Assembly: GCA_949987705.1 (NCBI GenBank) | Contig: OX465281.1 | Span: 103,253,248 to 103,317,247 of the forward strand | DNA: 64,000 bases | Source: Thereva unica | Lineage: Eukaryota > Arthropoda > Insecta > Diptera > Therevidae | Direction: 5' to 3' | In this document: piece after piece, positions 26,254 through 39,885 of the stretch | How the letters are laid out: every line of letters begins with the position of its first letter | Numbering within the stretch: the stretch's first letter is position 1 | Position numbers and translations under genes: made by a program | Notes under the pieces: generated by a model | What the model was told of the DNA's origin: nothing | Database searches by the model: none | The model's input: the letters and a program-made list of their open reading frames with translations, nothing else

Positions 26254-27482
26254 CAGTGGCGGTTCCTCTTTGGAAGCAAAGGAAGCACCGCTTCCCTTGA
26301 CCAAATAGACAACTTCCTAAAAAAAAATTTAAATATATCAAGATTAATCACAAGAAAAGTCTTAATATATTTCCTCCTCTGGAAACACTAAAGCTGGAGA
26401 AATTACAGCTTCCCCATGTTGTGTTAGGCCATGGTCATGTTATGAGCGGCGAGGGCCAGAGTGACAATACTAAAGTGCCTCTCTCAATTTTTCTGCCGCT
26501 CTTATCGTGCCCGAGGCCTTACACAACATAGGGTAGCTGTAATATCTCCATCTACAGCTTATTTGGCCCAGAAAATCGACGTGAAGACTCCAACACATTC
26601 ACATTAATTGAACCCACACTCACGCAAAGGTTTGCGTTAATACAGTGCCCCCAGAAGCTGAGCTAAACGCAGCTTCTTCGGGACCAAACAGGCGGAATTG
26701 AGAAGTCGAAGAAAGAGAAATTTTCTGTATCCACCAAATTCTCTTTGTTTTTTGGTTTCGTTTTCTGGTAATCTGTTCTTGCTTCGAGCAATATTAAATT
26801 TGCTCTTAAAATTTTGCTTCGAAATTTTGTTTTTGACTCTTATGAGTTGAAAGTAGTAGTTGCAGATTTTGAACGGCTTTTCTTTGGACGCTTTAATTAT
26901 AATTAAAAGAGAAAAAACCTCATACGATGCTATGCACAATAATTAAAGGGCAATTAATTTTCAAAATTGAAGTCAATTTTTGGGATTTGTATAAGATATT
27001 TTGACCCAAAATTCTAACCGGTTAGTGTTTATATACTATCTATAAGTGGACTGAAAAATGCGAAGTTATAAACAAAAAACTAAAATTTATGTGTACAGAT
27101 AAAAATTGCATATTGTAACCGCTGATATACAATTTCATAACGAACATCTTCTTTTTTTGTTTTTTTTTTCGGACCTACACTGATCGAGATAAACGCATCT
27201 AATATTTAAATAGAACGACCAAAATGATAAAATTTTCACAAAATGACCGATAGCTTACGGGATTGGTTGCTAGAGCTAGAAAATGGCCATTTCGTATAGT
27301 ATTCGATGTAACTAACATGTTCCAAACAAAATTTTTTAGACTGCAAACAATTCTTTATGTTTTGCTTATCTGACTCCACTTATTATTTTTCAATTTTTTT
27401 ATTTAAAGGTTTCGATACTTTTACTTTTATCGTTCGCCTTGCGCATTGCTTCCCTTATCCTGAATCTTACGAACCGCCACTG
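26254..27482. mobile_element. Non-autonomous hAT element, 1229 bp
   Basis: The termini are inverted (cagtggcggttc at the left, gaaccgccactg at the right) and flanked by the 8-bp duplication gcatgtat at 26246-26253 and 27483-27490. Eight-base duplications and CAGTGG ends are diagnostic for hAT. The interior has no long open frame, so it depends on a transposase elsewhere. It is nested in the ctagcataaa-family repeat. Confidence 0.88.
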
Positions 27483-28210
27483 GCATGTATATATGTATGT
27501 CATCAAGAGAAGTGACATTTTAGGGTTTGACGAACGTTCGTTAAGTTTGTTCGCCTATTTACGTGGGTACAAGAAATTATGAAGCAATCACAAATGAATA
27601 TTAAATAAAGTGAATTTCGAGTCATTCATTTCTTCGTGATTATAGGGATGCACTGTCAAAATTTCAGCCCTTCAGCTTCAGAGTTTTGGGTTAACCCCAT
27701 TTCATCCCATTATGGGATGAATTTCGAGTAATCGCCTCTTAGTGGATGTCCACGTCATTATAGGGATGCACTGTCCAAATTTCAGCCCTATAGCTCCAGT
27801 AGTTTGGTAGCCACATTTCACCCCTTTAGGGGATGAATTTCGAAAAATCGCTTCTTAGTGAATGCCCACGTCATTATAGAGATGCATTGTCAAAATTTCA
27901 GCCGTTTAGCTCCAGTGGTTTAGGTTAACCCCATTTAACCCCCTTAGGGAATAAATTTCAAAGAATCGCTCCTAAGTGGATGACCACGTTATTATAGTGA
28001 TGCACGATCAAAATTAAAGCCCTTCAGCTTCAGCGGTGTGGGTTAACCCCATTTAACCCCCTTAGGGAATGAATTTCGCAAAATCGCTTCTTAGTGGATG
28101 TCTACGTCATTAAAGGGATGCACTATCAAAATTTCAGCCCTATAGCTCGAGCGGTTTGGGTATACCCCATTTCACCCCCTTAGGGGATGAATTTCGAAAA
28201 AATTCCCTTA
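27483..28210 (+). repeat. 117-bp satellite array, copy 1 (about five units)
   Basis: From about 27640 the unit gggatgcactgtcaaaattt, agccct, ggtt..ccccatttcaccc, ttaggggatgaatttcg, gtggatgtccacgtcattata repeats every 116-118 bp. It is the same satellite as at 56160-57890. Confidence 0.85.
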
Positions 28211-29719
28211 CAACTTATTGAACCCCATTTCACCCCCTTCAACCCTTTCTTCTACATAAAAAGTAGCCTATATCCGTCTCCAAGATATAAACTATGTCCG
28301 TAGAAAATTTCATCAAAATCGGTCCAGTGGTTTAGGCGAGAACCAATGGTTTTTGAGATATGGTGCTGGAAAAACTAGGGGATCGCGCTGCATTCTTTTC
28401 GCCGACCACATTTCGTTATTTTCCTCTGGAATGAGTGTTGATGAGGATGACAGTTGATGAGGATGAAGTGGAGATATAAGAGATAGAGACCTATGGACTA
28501 GGCCTACTGGGGATACCATGTAAAAACGCTGAATATTGGTTGAAAGATAAAAATCCAAGCATTTGGAGCAATTTCCTTGGTGAGAAATCAAAAATTGAGT
28601 CTGATGGATACGACAGGAAAAACAAACAAGTTTGATCGAGTTCAATTTTCTTCTTTCAAATCGGTCGTAAAATTCAGTTATTAAGGTCGATCCATATATA
28701 TCCCTGACGGCACGCCACCGACGCTCAGACAAAAACAGAGCTAAAGAAACAAGAGAGAGAAGTAACTTTTTATATGTGCGTAAGTTTTCACGCGTTTGCT
28801 TTTGCGTGAAAAATGTTTCGTTACGTTCTTCCGCTCCCTTCCCTCTCTCATCTATAAAACCGGTTTTACTTGCACCGTCTGAATAGGATCAATGGCATCG
28901 TTTTAGATTTGAAATTTGGACAGTGAATCATGGAATTTAGGGTTTAATATCCTTCTGCAATTGTTCGTCTCATGTGGACTCTTCGGTGTTATCTCATGTG
29001 GACTCTTCGGGAAGTGTAAGGAGATTTCACAAGTTTATATAGAGGATTGGCGAACCACGAAACTAAATTCTACGAATAATTTAGAATAAGCCAAAACGCA
29101 TTTATTGATTTGCTTAAAAAATCGAGTAGTTGATCCACACGAGTCTGTACATTCATGTTGTAGGAGGGTGAAATACATTTGGCCATTCAAGGCTAGTGAA
29201 TTCTTATAAAATGTTCCGTTGAATTTAAAAAACATTTGTTTTAGTCCGGAATAAATTAAAGAATATCGGTGGTAACGTATTTTTTGCGGATTTTATGGAC
29301 ACCTGGACTGAGAACTTCGGTGTACCACTGTGCCAGATGTGTGGGAACTTGCAATTACATCGTTCCGATATATTTTTACTAATGCGCCGGTGCCACACTG
29401 AAGTCACCGTCAGGTCATGGATATGCGGCGATCGACTTTTACCGGGTGGCTAAATTTTTGGATTTTATACGGTTGTATTAAATAATTATACAGGGTGTAT
29501 TTGCTAAGTTTACAAAGCGACCGACTAATGATAGGTTTTTCATAGACGATTTAGCCAGTAGAGCCCGATAAAATATTTTTGTTAGAGATTCACATATCAC
29601 CCTTTATTTTTTAACCCATTCGATTTTTTGTACATCTTACCAAACCCTATCAACAACCGGCAGCTTTGTAAACGTTGCAATACACTCTGTATTCTAAATT
29701 CACGTCCATTATGTTAAGT
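28211..29719. other. Degenerate repeat DNA, no gene recognised
   Basis: It begins with a tail common to the satellite family (caaaatcggtccagtggttta). The stretch 28365-28520 shares atcgcgctgcattcttttc and, in opposite orientation, ggactaggcctactggggat with 35295-35385. A 21-bp direct duplication (ctcatgtggactcttcgg) lies at about 28970-29010. No protein-coding sequence was recognised. Confidence 0.45.
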
Positions 29720-30115
29720 CAATACAGATCCAAGCAGTCCTGCGATACTTACTCCAGGACATTTTCTCATTGGGCAAGAATTAAACACTCCGCCAGAGAA
29801 GGACTACGCCAAGGAAGCAACCTTAAACCAAAGATGGAAACAAGTTCAACAAAAAGAACACCAGTTTCAGAAACAGTGATCAAGAGACTATCTACATCAT
29901 CTGCAAACATGAAACAAATAGCAGCATGAACGAAAAAATCCTCAAATTGGGGATGTAGTACTTGTTACGAATGGAAAAAATTGCCCTTGGGCATTGTACA
30001 GGAAGTATATCCAGGGTCAGATGGTTTAATCCGAGTGGCACAAATCAGAACGCAAACCAATACCTTAAAGCGACCAATATCCAAACTAGCACTTTTACCA
30101 TTAGAAGTAACGTAG
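29720..30115 (+). pseudogene. BEL/Pao-type LTR retrotransposon, 3' end of pol (decayed)
   Basis: Across two frames the plus strand encodes 'QIGDVVLVTNGKNCPW', 'LGIVQEVYPGSDGLIRVAQI' and 'TNTLKRPISKLALLPLE', the typical integrase C-terminus of BEL/Pao and related LTR elements. Stop codons and at least one frameshift show that it is dead. Confidence 0.7.
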
Positions 30116-32080
30116 TTCCGAACGAATACGAACCAACTGTCGCGTGTTATAAGTTTTTCAATGTTGTGATTGTCTTAAAAAGATAATATGCAAAATATCT
30201 CACAAGATCTTTTCAGATGGATTACGACGAAGATGTGCTTATTTTACAAGAAAAAATCTTTCTTTCTATGGATGACGAGTCTGATCCTGATTTTTACGCA
30301 GATCCAGTACCTCGTGTTACCCACAGTATACCTGAGAAGAGGCATACTGCTACATCATCACCACCAGAAAGCACAGTTGTCCAGGCAACTAAAGATCAGC
30401 GTATTAGTGGATTAAAGGAGACCACCAGGCAAACCACTGCAACACCATTTCCTGAGCATGATACCATAAATGGAGCTTGTGAAACATCACTCCACTTATT
30501 AAGGACCACCACAACCATTGGTGAGCTTCGAATGCGTATGGATAACACCCACCACAAGTTCAGGACCAGAGAAGGACTCGACATAATCTAACACGCGACG
30601 TTTTGAAGCGAATAAATTTTGAGGCCTTAGCTAAAACGAAATTGATGGAGAAAACAATAGCTCTCCCAGGACGCTACCAGGTTCGTCTTAAATTGATACC
30701 CGATGGCCGGCTTATGTTTTTCTCCTATCACAAGAGGGAAGTTAAAAAATTGTTGATCAAGACTGTTCAACAGGCGAGAGAGTGGCACCTCGTAAAATCC
30801 TCGAATCAAAACGATAAAATAAAGAAATAAAAACGAACAAACAGGATGAATGATTTATTAACCAAAATATATTATCCATAAATTAGTCCTTGTAGTCGAG
30901 GTGTCCTCCTGACCAACAGTGTCATTGCTCAAAATAAAGATAAAAAGGAATTAATATCAAAACAAAATTTTTTATGTATGTAAACAAACAATATGCAAGA
31001 AAAACAGTGGAGTGTGTACTTATGTACGCGCATTAGAAGTTATACTTCTTTGGCGCGATTTTAAGATTAATTTCTAATTCGCATACAAATAAAATATTGG
31101 ATTCTTTTTATTTTCGTGTTTTGGCAGGGGAAGTATTATGATGCCGTCACGCTCCAGCCTGTCGGTTATACCGGATTATAATCCTAACTAAAATCACCTA
31201 CTGCTCGACTCATTAGGCCTTACTACAATGGTCTTAAGACGGGTTTTAAGAGCCAGATCTCTTAAAACTGATTAATTTTCCTTCAAAACGTAATGATTGT
31301 TATGCTTTATATATGCGTCGCCAGCTGGATTTGCTTTTATCTACCTGATAATGCTGCTGGTATTCCTAAGCCTTATTTGGTTTCTTTCCGCCTTAGCTTC
31401 TGATTGAAGATATGTATTTAGCTTTTCCTCCACTTTGTTCCATGGATCACACGACCGTACCATTACACTCGATGGCGTTCTTTGCTCTTTGCCGTGCATT
31501 TAGCTGCCGATTACAGCGAAGTAGTTTGCTTGAATAATCTCCGGCATTCAAAAAGGACATGGTCTGTGTCCTCGATCACATTTAGGAAAGCCGGTCATTG
31601 CGTGGACTCGTCCAAACCGATGAAGGTATGCCCTCAAAATTCACCTCTCCAAACTCTCTCGTGACCCATCCCTCTACGTTTGTTATAAGCCTGTGGTCTT
31701 ATCGACCTTGGGTAGACTCATTTTACTTCCTTTGACACTACTGAAATAAACGTCACTTCGAAGTTATGTTCACTTCTCTAGCTTCTTCTTCTAGTAATTA
31801 CTTAATTGAATTGAGCGGGTTAAGGTAGCTGAAATATGATAATAAAAGTTTCATACTAAGGACATTAGCGTATCGGGCAAATACAGAATCAATGGTGGTG
31901 CCGTGCCATGCTTTTGAGACCAATCGATCATTATTTATGGTTAGATTTACTTGGAGAAAGGTAATGGGTGGACCCGAATCTTCGCCTCTGCCAAGAAATT
32001 CTGCTGTCTTTTATGTATGGCCATAATACTTGTTTCAAAAATAAATTTTTGATTTGGAGTAATTAATGTATACTGCTATC
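30116..32080. other. No recognised gene; two short open frames of unknown nature
   Basis: Plus-strand frames at 30217-30591 (124 residues, Thr/Ser/Glu-rich) and 30603-30830 (75 residues, basic, with 'LPGRYQVRLKLIPDGRLMFF') lie next to each other downstream of the BEL/Pao fragment. They may be the end of the same or another element. From 30830 to 32080 I see only AT-rich non-coding DNA. Confidence 0.3.
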
Positions 32081-32084
32081 ACAA

Positions 32085-32720
32085 CTTGTAAATTCAGACT
32101 GTTTAATAGAGCTAACCTGTCAACCGTTCAAAATTGTATCAATAGTCCCCCAAGGCTCCATTCTAGGCCCTAAGCTTTTAAATATATTTAAACACGACTT
32201 CCCCACAAAATTTCCCTCCTTAACACAACTTGCATACAATACGCTGACGTTACACTTGTTTGGGATGCAAGTGTCTCACCTATTAAAGCCACGGAAGAAC
32301 TGCAAACACACGTCAACAAAATAATAGATTACCTAGATAAATGGAACATTGAAATTAATCCGGAGAAAAATTTAATAACGTGTTTCATGAATCCCTCAGG
32401 AAAAGAACATAGAAACGCGCCGCATAAATCAAAACTCTTCAAAATACAGTATCTGCGAGTCCAGGATGCATCACAGATTTAAGGGGAGCCCACACGTAAG
32501 ACTCAAACTGAAAAACGCCCGTATAATAGTAGCAAGCCTAAAGCCGTTAATTAATTCTCAGACGCTTCCATGAGAAACTAAAACCTTGCTTTATAAGGCA
32601 ATAGTACGACCTGTATTAACCTAGGTCTTCACCGTATGGTGTCCAATATCCCCAACGGTGGCAAATGAGTTACAGGATTTCGAGGAGACATCGTACCTCC
32701 TTCTATATGGTAGCGGAAAG
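32085..32720 (+). pseudogene. Jockey-like LINE reverse-transcriptase fragment (heavily decayed)
   Basis: Over several frames the plus strand shows 'SIVPQGSILGP', a damaged catalytic stretch after 'LTQLAY', then 'IDYLDKWNIEINPEKN' and 'YKAIVRPVLT'. The order is correct for a reverse transcriptase, with frameshifts and stops throughout. Confidence 0.65.
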
Positions 32721-33809
32721 TAAATGGTGTGCCAACAAAACAATATGTGAATCGGCGAAAATTACACCAATGCTGACATACATGCTACAACTAATGCAAA
32801 ACCAACTTCGCAAAGTAATCATGCATCCGAATAAATTGATAAGAAAAATAATCAGTGAAGGCATTGTGAAAGCGGCAAAGTTAGCGAGCAAACTCACGCC
32901 AAAGAAATATAAATGAATAGTAAATTTTGGACGAACTAGAAATTAAGTACAATCTGTTTGTGCTTTAAACACTACGAATCTTCCTATGCCCACAAAAAAC
33001 CTAAACTCTCGTTTAGTTGGAAACTCGGACATGTAATTTATTTATTCCTCCATAGCCTTGACATAAAAACCCCCTCACCCATCGACATCGTGAACCAGCA
33101 TCGGCTACCCATAATAATGAAAATCCCAGTGCGCATTAGGAATGGGACTTGAAATGCTTGCCCTCTACTGCTGCCACCCCTTCGCCAAATCCTCCGTTCT
33201 TCACAGAGATTCTGTGTTGCGCATTCCTGTATGGCGAATTCCTCAAAATTTACTCTCATAATATTTCCAAAACGCGCCTAAAGAAGTATAACTTCAATAA
33301 TGAAAACACACACAGAAGTAAAAAAAATGAATTAAATTAAAATTAATGTAAAAAAATATTGTTAAAATTTAAATGAAGAATTAATTAAATAAAGAAATTA
33401 AATATAAGTTGAATTACAAAATATTATTATTAAATTAAAAGGGGTAGAATATATTAGAAATTAATTGACAAAACTAGAATTTTATGTATTCATGAAAACA
33501 GGAAATATGAACAAAAATACATGAAATATGAACAAAACAATGTCACACAAATAAAAATAAATACACTTACCGGATATTTAATACCAAATAAAACATCAAT
33601 TCACTTCGCGAAACTACAAACAAAATTTAAGGCGACGCGACGGCGCGCCGCGGCGTCGGAGCAAATATAAACAAACGCGAACTGACATTTTTGTTGCGCA
33701 AAGAAAATTTAACCAGCGACATCGGGATTGCATTTGGAGCTGTATTAAGAGCATGTCTCCAATGAAATGCATGGTCAACGGTGATGAAAATATATATTTT
33801 TTTTTTGGA
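32721..33809. other. AT-rich DNA without a recognised gene
   Basis: Mostly AT-rich (33300-33600) with one GC-rich patch at about 33630-33660 (ggcgcgccgcggcg). A short helical open frame at 32665-32916 has no recognised homology. Nothing else is supported. Confidence 0.35.
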
Positions 33810-36409
33810 TACCTTTTCAAAAAAAAATGTTTCTTTTGATTTCAACGTTTAATGCGAAATACACTTGCAAGATTCCCTTTGATTTTTCTGGCTAATTTTC
33901 GTTCTGAATAATTTTTGTTGTTGGCTTTGATTTGTGCTACGAACACGGATTACGGAATTTTATACACGAATTGATACTATGTACTACGTGTAGCCTACAA
34001 ATTAAAGATCAATGCGTTACTTTACGAAACGAAAAATATTTACATATGTATAATAATATGCTGGATTTGTTATACTTTTTTTTTGAAAACCATATAGAGT
34101 GCCTTTACAACTCAAAATTTTCCGTGTTTCTAACCGGCATCTGAACCGGTACTGTTTTTTAATGAAATATAATTTCCGAAGCTCGGCTCCCAATTAAAAT
34201 GCACAATCTCAAATGAAAAAAACATATGCTTCACTAGGTAACAAATTCATTTATTCAAAGACAATTCAAGAAGTTAAAAAAAAAAAAACAATTCATATAG
34301 AAAAGAACATAATAACATATGCAAGAATGCAAGTCAAAGAATGTACAATAGAAACAATAGAAATGTATTTTAATTCAATGGGTAATGTTTACCGATAGTT
34401 ATTAGGTACACGAATTATATAATGCACGTTACTTTAATTCAATTATATTATAACAATTAGAAGGCAATACTTTAAGATAATTTTAATTGATTGTCGTAAT
34501 CAATTCACTCAGAATTTCACAATATTTATATGTATATGTAGAAACCTCAACTACGTTGTAAGCTAAATTCAATAATAAAAAAATATATGTAAGAAAAGAA
34601 AATATAATCCATATCACATAAATGAGTGGAAAGAAAATCGACCTCTTCTAAGTTGATCACTAAACAAAGAAAACCCCACCTCATCTACGTTGAAATCTAA
34701 AGTCACCACATTACCACAATAGGGGATAATAGAAATGAAAGTAATTAATGTGGGTACTCACCTGTGCTTGCACTATAGTAGAACTCTTTAACGACGATTA
34801 TAAGTTTGGGAAGGATTAGTAATTTTTATTCACGGGCAACTTCCGAGAATATTGAAAATTAGTACAGGTTCTATTTACTTACGAACAAATTCCGAAAGTA
34901 ATAGTGTCCCTGTATTTGTATTCACGGGCAACTTCCGAGAATATGTTAATGTTAGTATATATTCACGGGCAACTTCCGAGAATATGTTAATAGTCCAGTC
35001 AAATTAGGGTTTCACCTCGAAATTTGAGGTAATAAGCTGAAAATTGGCATGAAGCTTTGTTTTGGCATTTTACATGATGTGTCAAAAGTCACATATAATC
35101 TCGTGTCCGCGTCTTGAGATATTAGAGGTCAAAGGTCACAAAAATCAGTTTTTCGCAAATATCTCGTAAATTATCGGCTTTACGCAAATTTCGGTTGAGT
35201 AAACTTTGTTCATTAGACAAATCTGCATAAAACTGTCTTGTACAGAATTTACGTAGAATCAATAGTTTTCGAGATATGGGGCTGAGAAAACTCGAGCATC
35301 GCGCTGCATTCTTTTCCTCACCACCTTGGAAGTAGAACTCAAGCAGCCTTTTTGCATGGTATCCCCAGTAGGCCTAGTCCATAGGTTATAGGTTATGAAA
35401 TAATTTTATTGATTATCTCTCTAACTCTTCTATTTCCACTTCTTTCATATTGCCATCTTCATCTGTAATCATCTCAGAAGAGAATAATGAGAGGTGGTCG
35501 GCGTTATCATCGTTCAACTCAGGGTTAATGGGTGTATCCTCGGACATTGAATTGAGACACGACGGGTCCCGACAAGAGCCATACGCTACAATAATAAAAT
35601 TAACGGTGCAACTATGATATCATGTGTTAATAAAAATCGTCGATTTCGCGCCAAGAAGTTTTTCTTTTCAGTATTACAAAAAAAGTTTTTCCAAATTTAA
35701 CGCTTTCGACATGGTTTTCTGTAGATTTTGGCATGCTGAAAACGATCCCGTTGTCCGATTTGCCCTATCATTCCATAGTTTTGAGATATTTAACGCGCAA
35801 AAGTGCAAAAAACACGCTTTTTGGCACTTTTAGGTTAGGATTGCTCAAAATCCTGACGTGATAGGGCAATTTGGCCAACGGATTCGGATTCAGTGCAAAA
35901 AAATACTTAGGATACGACTATTAAATTGGAAAGGAGAAAAATTGTGCAGACCAGTGTTATTATTGTTACTAATTTTTATCATTTTTTTATAAACAAATAC
36001 TGATTTGGCCCTGTTCTCAATGCAATATTCGAAATTTTTTTCGAGGAGTGTAATCTATGAAGGATCACGATTAAAATACCGTTTCAAACTTTTTGTGATC
36101 GCTCTTCGGGTTGGTAAAAAATACTATTGTTTATAGTCCATTCAAAACGCGAGGGGGGTGTTACAAAATAACACCGTTAAGAAAATCGAACCCTAAAGGT
36201 TTTTGGGTTCGCTGATCACGAAAATCGAGGTCCCGCGGTCCTAAAATTAGGGCGTCACCCCTAAAAATGCAAAAAACGCCCCTTTTTAGGGGTTTTCGCG
36301 ATTTGTTCAGTAATAATGAAAACTAATGCGATGAAATGCACTTTTTTTAATATTTATTTGCGAAGGTGGTTGATTTATACTAAATTAAGGCGAACTTTAT
36401 GGTAAGGGG
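33810..36409 (+). repeat. 2.6-kb tandem segment, copy 1
   Basis: Matches 36410-39009 at offset 2599-2600 with only a few differences (a shortened A-run, an a/g near 34261, an a/g near 35897). It contains ttcacgggcaacttccgagaat-type short repeats at 34838-34985 and non-coding repeat words. No gene was recognised. Confidence 0.9.
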
Positions 36410-39009
36410 TACCTTTTCAAAAAAAAATGTTTCTTTTGATTTCAACGTTTAATGCGAAATACACTTGCAAGATTCCCTTTGATTTTTCTGGCTAATTTTC
36501 GTTCTGAATAATTTTTGTTGTTGGCTTTGATTTGTGCTACGAACACGGATTACGGAATTTTATACACGAATTGATACTATGTACTACGTGTAGCCTACAA
36601 ATTAAAGATCAATGCGTTACTTTACGAAACGAAAAATATTTACATATGTATAATAATATGCTGGATTTGTTATACTTTTTTTTTGAAAACCATATAGAGT
36701 GCCTTTACAACTCAAAATTTTCCGTGTTTCTAACCGGCATCTGAACCGGTACTGTTTTTTAATGAAATATAATTTCCGAAGCTCGGCTCCCAATTAAAAT
36801 GCACAATCTCAAATGAAAAAAACATATGCTTCACTAGGTAACAAATTCATTTATTCAAAGGCAATTCAAGAAGTTAAAAAAAAAAAACAATTCATATAGA
36901 AAAGAACATAATAACATATGCAAGAATGCAAGTCAAAGAATGTACAATAGAAACAATAGAAATGTATTTTAATTCAATGGGTAATGTTTACCGATAGTTA
37001 TTAGGTACACGAATTATATAATGCACGTTACTTTAATTCAATTATATTATAACAATTAGAAGGCAATACTTTAAGATAATTTTAATTGATTGTCGTAATC
37101 AATTCACTCAGAATTTCACAATATTTATATGTATATGTAGAAACCTCAACTACGTTGTAAGCTAAATTCAATAATAAAAAAATATATGTAAGAAAAGAAA
37201 ATATAATCCATATCACATAAATGAGTGGAAAGAAAATCGACCTCTTCTAAGTTGATCACTAAACAAAGAAAACCCCACCTCATCTACGTTGAAATCTAAA
37301 GTCACCACATTACCACAATAGGGGATAATAGAAATGAAAGTAATTAATGTGGGTACTCACCTGTGCTTGCACTATAGTAGAACTCTTTAACGACGATTAT
37401 AAGTTTGGGAAGGATTAGTAATTTTTATTCACGGGCAACTTCCGAGAATATTGAAAATTAGTACAGGTTCTATTTACTTACGAACAAATTCCGAAAGTAA
37501 TAGTGTCCCTGTATTTGTATTCACGGGCAACTTCCGAGAATATGTTAATGTTAGTATATATTCACGGGCAACTTCCGAGAATATGTTAATAGTCCAGTCA
37601 AATTAGGGTTTCACCTCGAAATTTGAGGTAATAAGCTGAAAATTGGCATGAAGCTTTGTTTTGGCATTTTACATGATGTGTCAAAAGTCACATATAATCT
37701 CGTGTCCGCGTCTTGAGATATTAGAGGTCAAAGGTCACAAAAATCAGTTTTTCGCAAATATCTCGTAAATTATCGGCTTTACGCAAATTTCGGTTGAGTA
37801 AACTTTGTTCATTAGACAAATCTGCATAAAACTGTCTTGTACAGAATTTACGTAGAATCAATAGTTTTCGAGATATGGGGCTGAGAAAACTCGAGCATCG
37901 CGCTGCATTCTTTTCCTCACCACCTTGGAAGTAGAACTCAAGCAGCCTTTTTGCATGGTATCCCCAGTAGGCCTAGTCCATAGGTTATAGGTTATGAAAT
38001 AATTTTATTGATTATCTCTCTAACTCTTCTATTTCCACTTCTTTCATATTGCCATCTTCATCTGTAATCATCTCAGAAGAGAATAATGAGAGGTGGTCGG
38101 CGTTATCATCGTTCAACTCAGGGTTAATGGGTGTATCCTCGGACATTGAATTGAGACACGACGGGTCCCGACAAGAGCCATACGCTACAATAATAAAATT
38201 AACGGTGCAACTATGATATCATGTGTTAATAAAAATCGTCGATTTCGCGCCAAGAAGTTTTTCTTTTCAGTATTACAAAAAAAGTTTTTCCAAATTTAAC
38301 GCTTTCGACATGGTTTTCTGTAGATTTTGGCATGCTGAAAACGATCCCGTTGTCCGATTTGCCCTATCATTCCATAGTTTTGAGATATTTAACGCGCAAA
38401 AGTGCAAAAAACACGCTTTTTGGCACTTTTAGGTTAGGATTGCTCAAAATCCTGACGTGATAGGGCAATTTGGCCAACGGATTCGGATTCAGTGCGAAAA
38501 AATACTTAGGATACGACTATTAAATTGGAAAGGAGAAAAATTGTGCAGACCAGTGTTATTATTGTTACTAATTTTTATCATTTTTTTATAAACAAATACT
38601 GATTTGGCCCTGTTCTCAATGCAATATTCGAAATTTTTTTCGAGGAGTGTAATCTATGAAGGATCACGATTAAAATACCGTTTCAAACTTTTTGTGATCG
38701 CTCTTCGGGTTGGTAAAAAATACTATTGTTTATAGTCCATTCAAAACGCGAGGGGGGTGTTACAAAATAACACCGTTAAGAAAATCGAACCCTAAAGGTT
38801 TTTGGGTTCGCTGATCACGAAAATCGAGGTCCCGCGGTCCTAAAATTAGGGCGTCACCCCTAAAAATGCAAAAAACGCCCCTTTTTAGGGGTTTTCGCGA
38901 TTTGTTCAGTAATAATGAAAACTAATGCGATGAAATGCACTTTTTTTAATATTTATTTGCGAAGGTGGTTGATTTATACTAAATTAAGGCGAACTTTATG
39001 GTAAGGGGT
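36410..39009 (+). repeat. 2.6-kb tandem segment, copy 2
   Basis: Directly abuts copy 1. The junction is within ggtaaggggtacc, and the sequence after 39009 continues as the unduplicated flank. Near identity means a recent duplication or an assembly duplication. Confidence 0.9.
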
Positions 39010-39885
39010 ACCCCTAAGGTTTAACTCCTTCAAGAGGGTTAAAAATTTTCCAAATGTTTTAATAATATTTCATCAAATATAAAATTTTAATGCAAAGCAA
39101 TAAATTTCAATTTGTTCCAATTACAATTTCAATGTGGGGGTAGTTTTACCCCATTAAGAGTTGAAAAAATTAATTTGCTGATAATACCTTTTGAACCAAA
39201 TTTCAAACAAAAAGCAAAAAAAAAAAATGTTTGCAATTTTTTTTATATTAAGTTGTTTTTATTATAGGTAGTAGGGGTAGTTTTAATCCCTTAAGGGTTG
39301 AAAATAATGTATTTTTGCCTGACAGTACGCCCACAATCGAATTTGAAGCATAAACTTAAAAAAAATTTTTTTACAATTTTTGCCAATTTTGGTCGATTTA
39401 GGGGTAGTTTCAACCCTTTAGGAGTACCCCTTACCATAAAGTTCGCCTTAATTTATTATAAATCAACCACCTTCGCAAATAATTATTTAAAAAAGTGCAT
39501 TTCATCGCATTAGTTTTCATTATTACTGAAGTAATCGCGAAAACCACCTAAAAAAAGGTGTTTTTTTTGCATTTTTAGGGGTGACTCCCTAATTTTAGGA
39601 CCTCGGGACCTCGATTTTCGTGATCAGCGAACCCAAAAACCTTTAGGGTTCGATTTTCTTAACGGTGTTATTTTGTAACACCCCCCTCGCGTTTTGAATG
39701 GACTATAAACAATAGTATTTTTTACCAACCCGAAGAGCGATCACAAAAAGTTTGAAACGGTATTTTAATCGTGATCCTTCATAGATTACACTCCTCGAAA
39801 AAAATTTCGAATATTGCATTGAGAACAGGGCCAAATCAGTATTTGTTTATAAAAAAATGATAAAAATTAGTAACAATAATAAATT
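38555..39885. repeat. Inverted repeat with arms about 455 bp
   Basis: The arm at 38555-39009 is repeated inverted at about 39412-39885: ggaggagtgtaatctatg-type words and the gttcgctgatcacgaaaatcg block occur in both orientations. The right arm belongs to the same family as 16430-16900. Non-coding. Confidence 0.75.
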
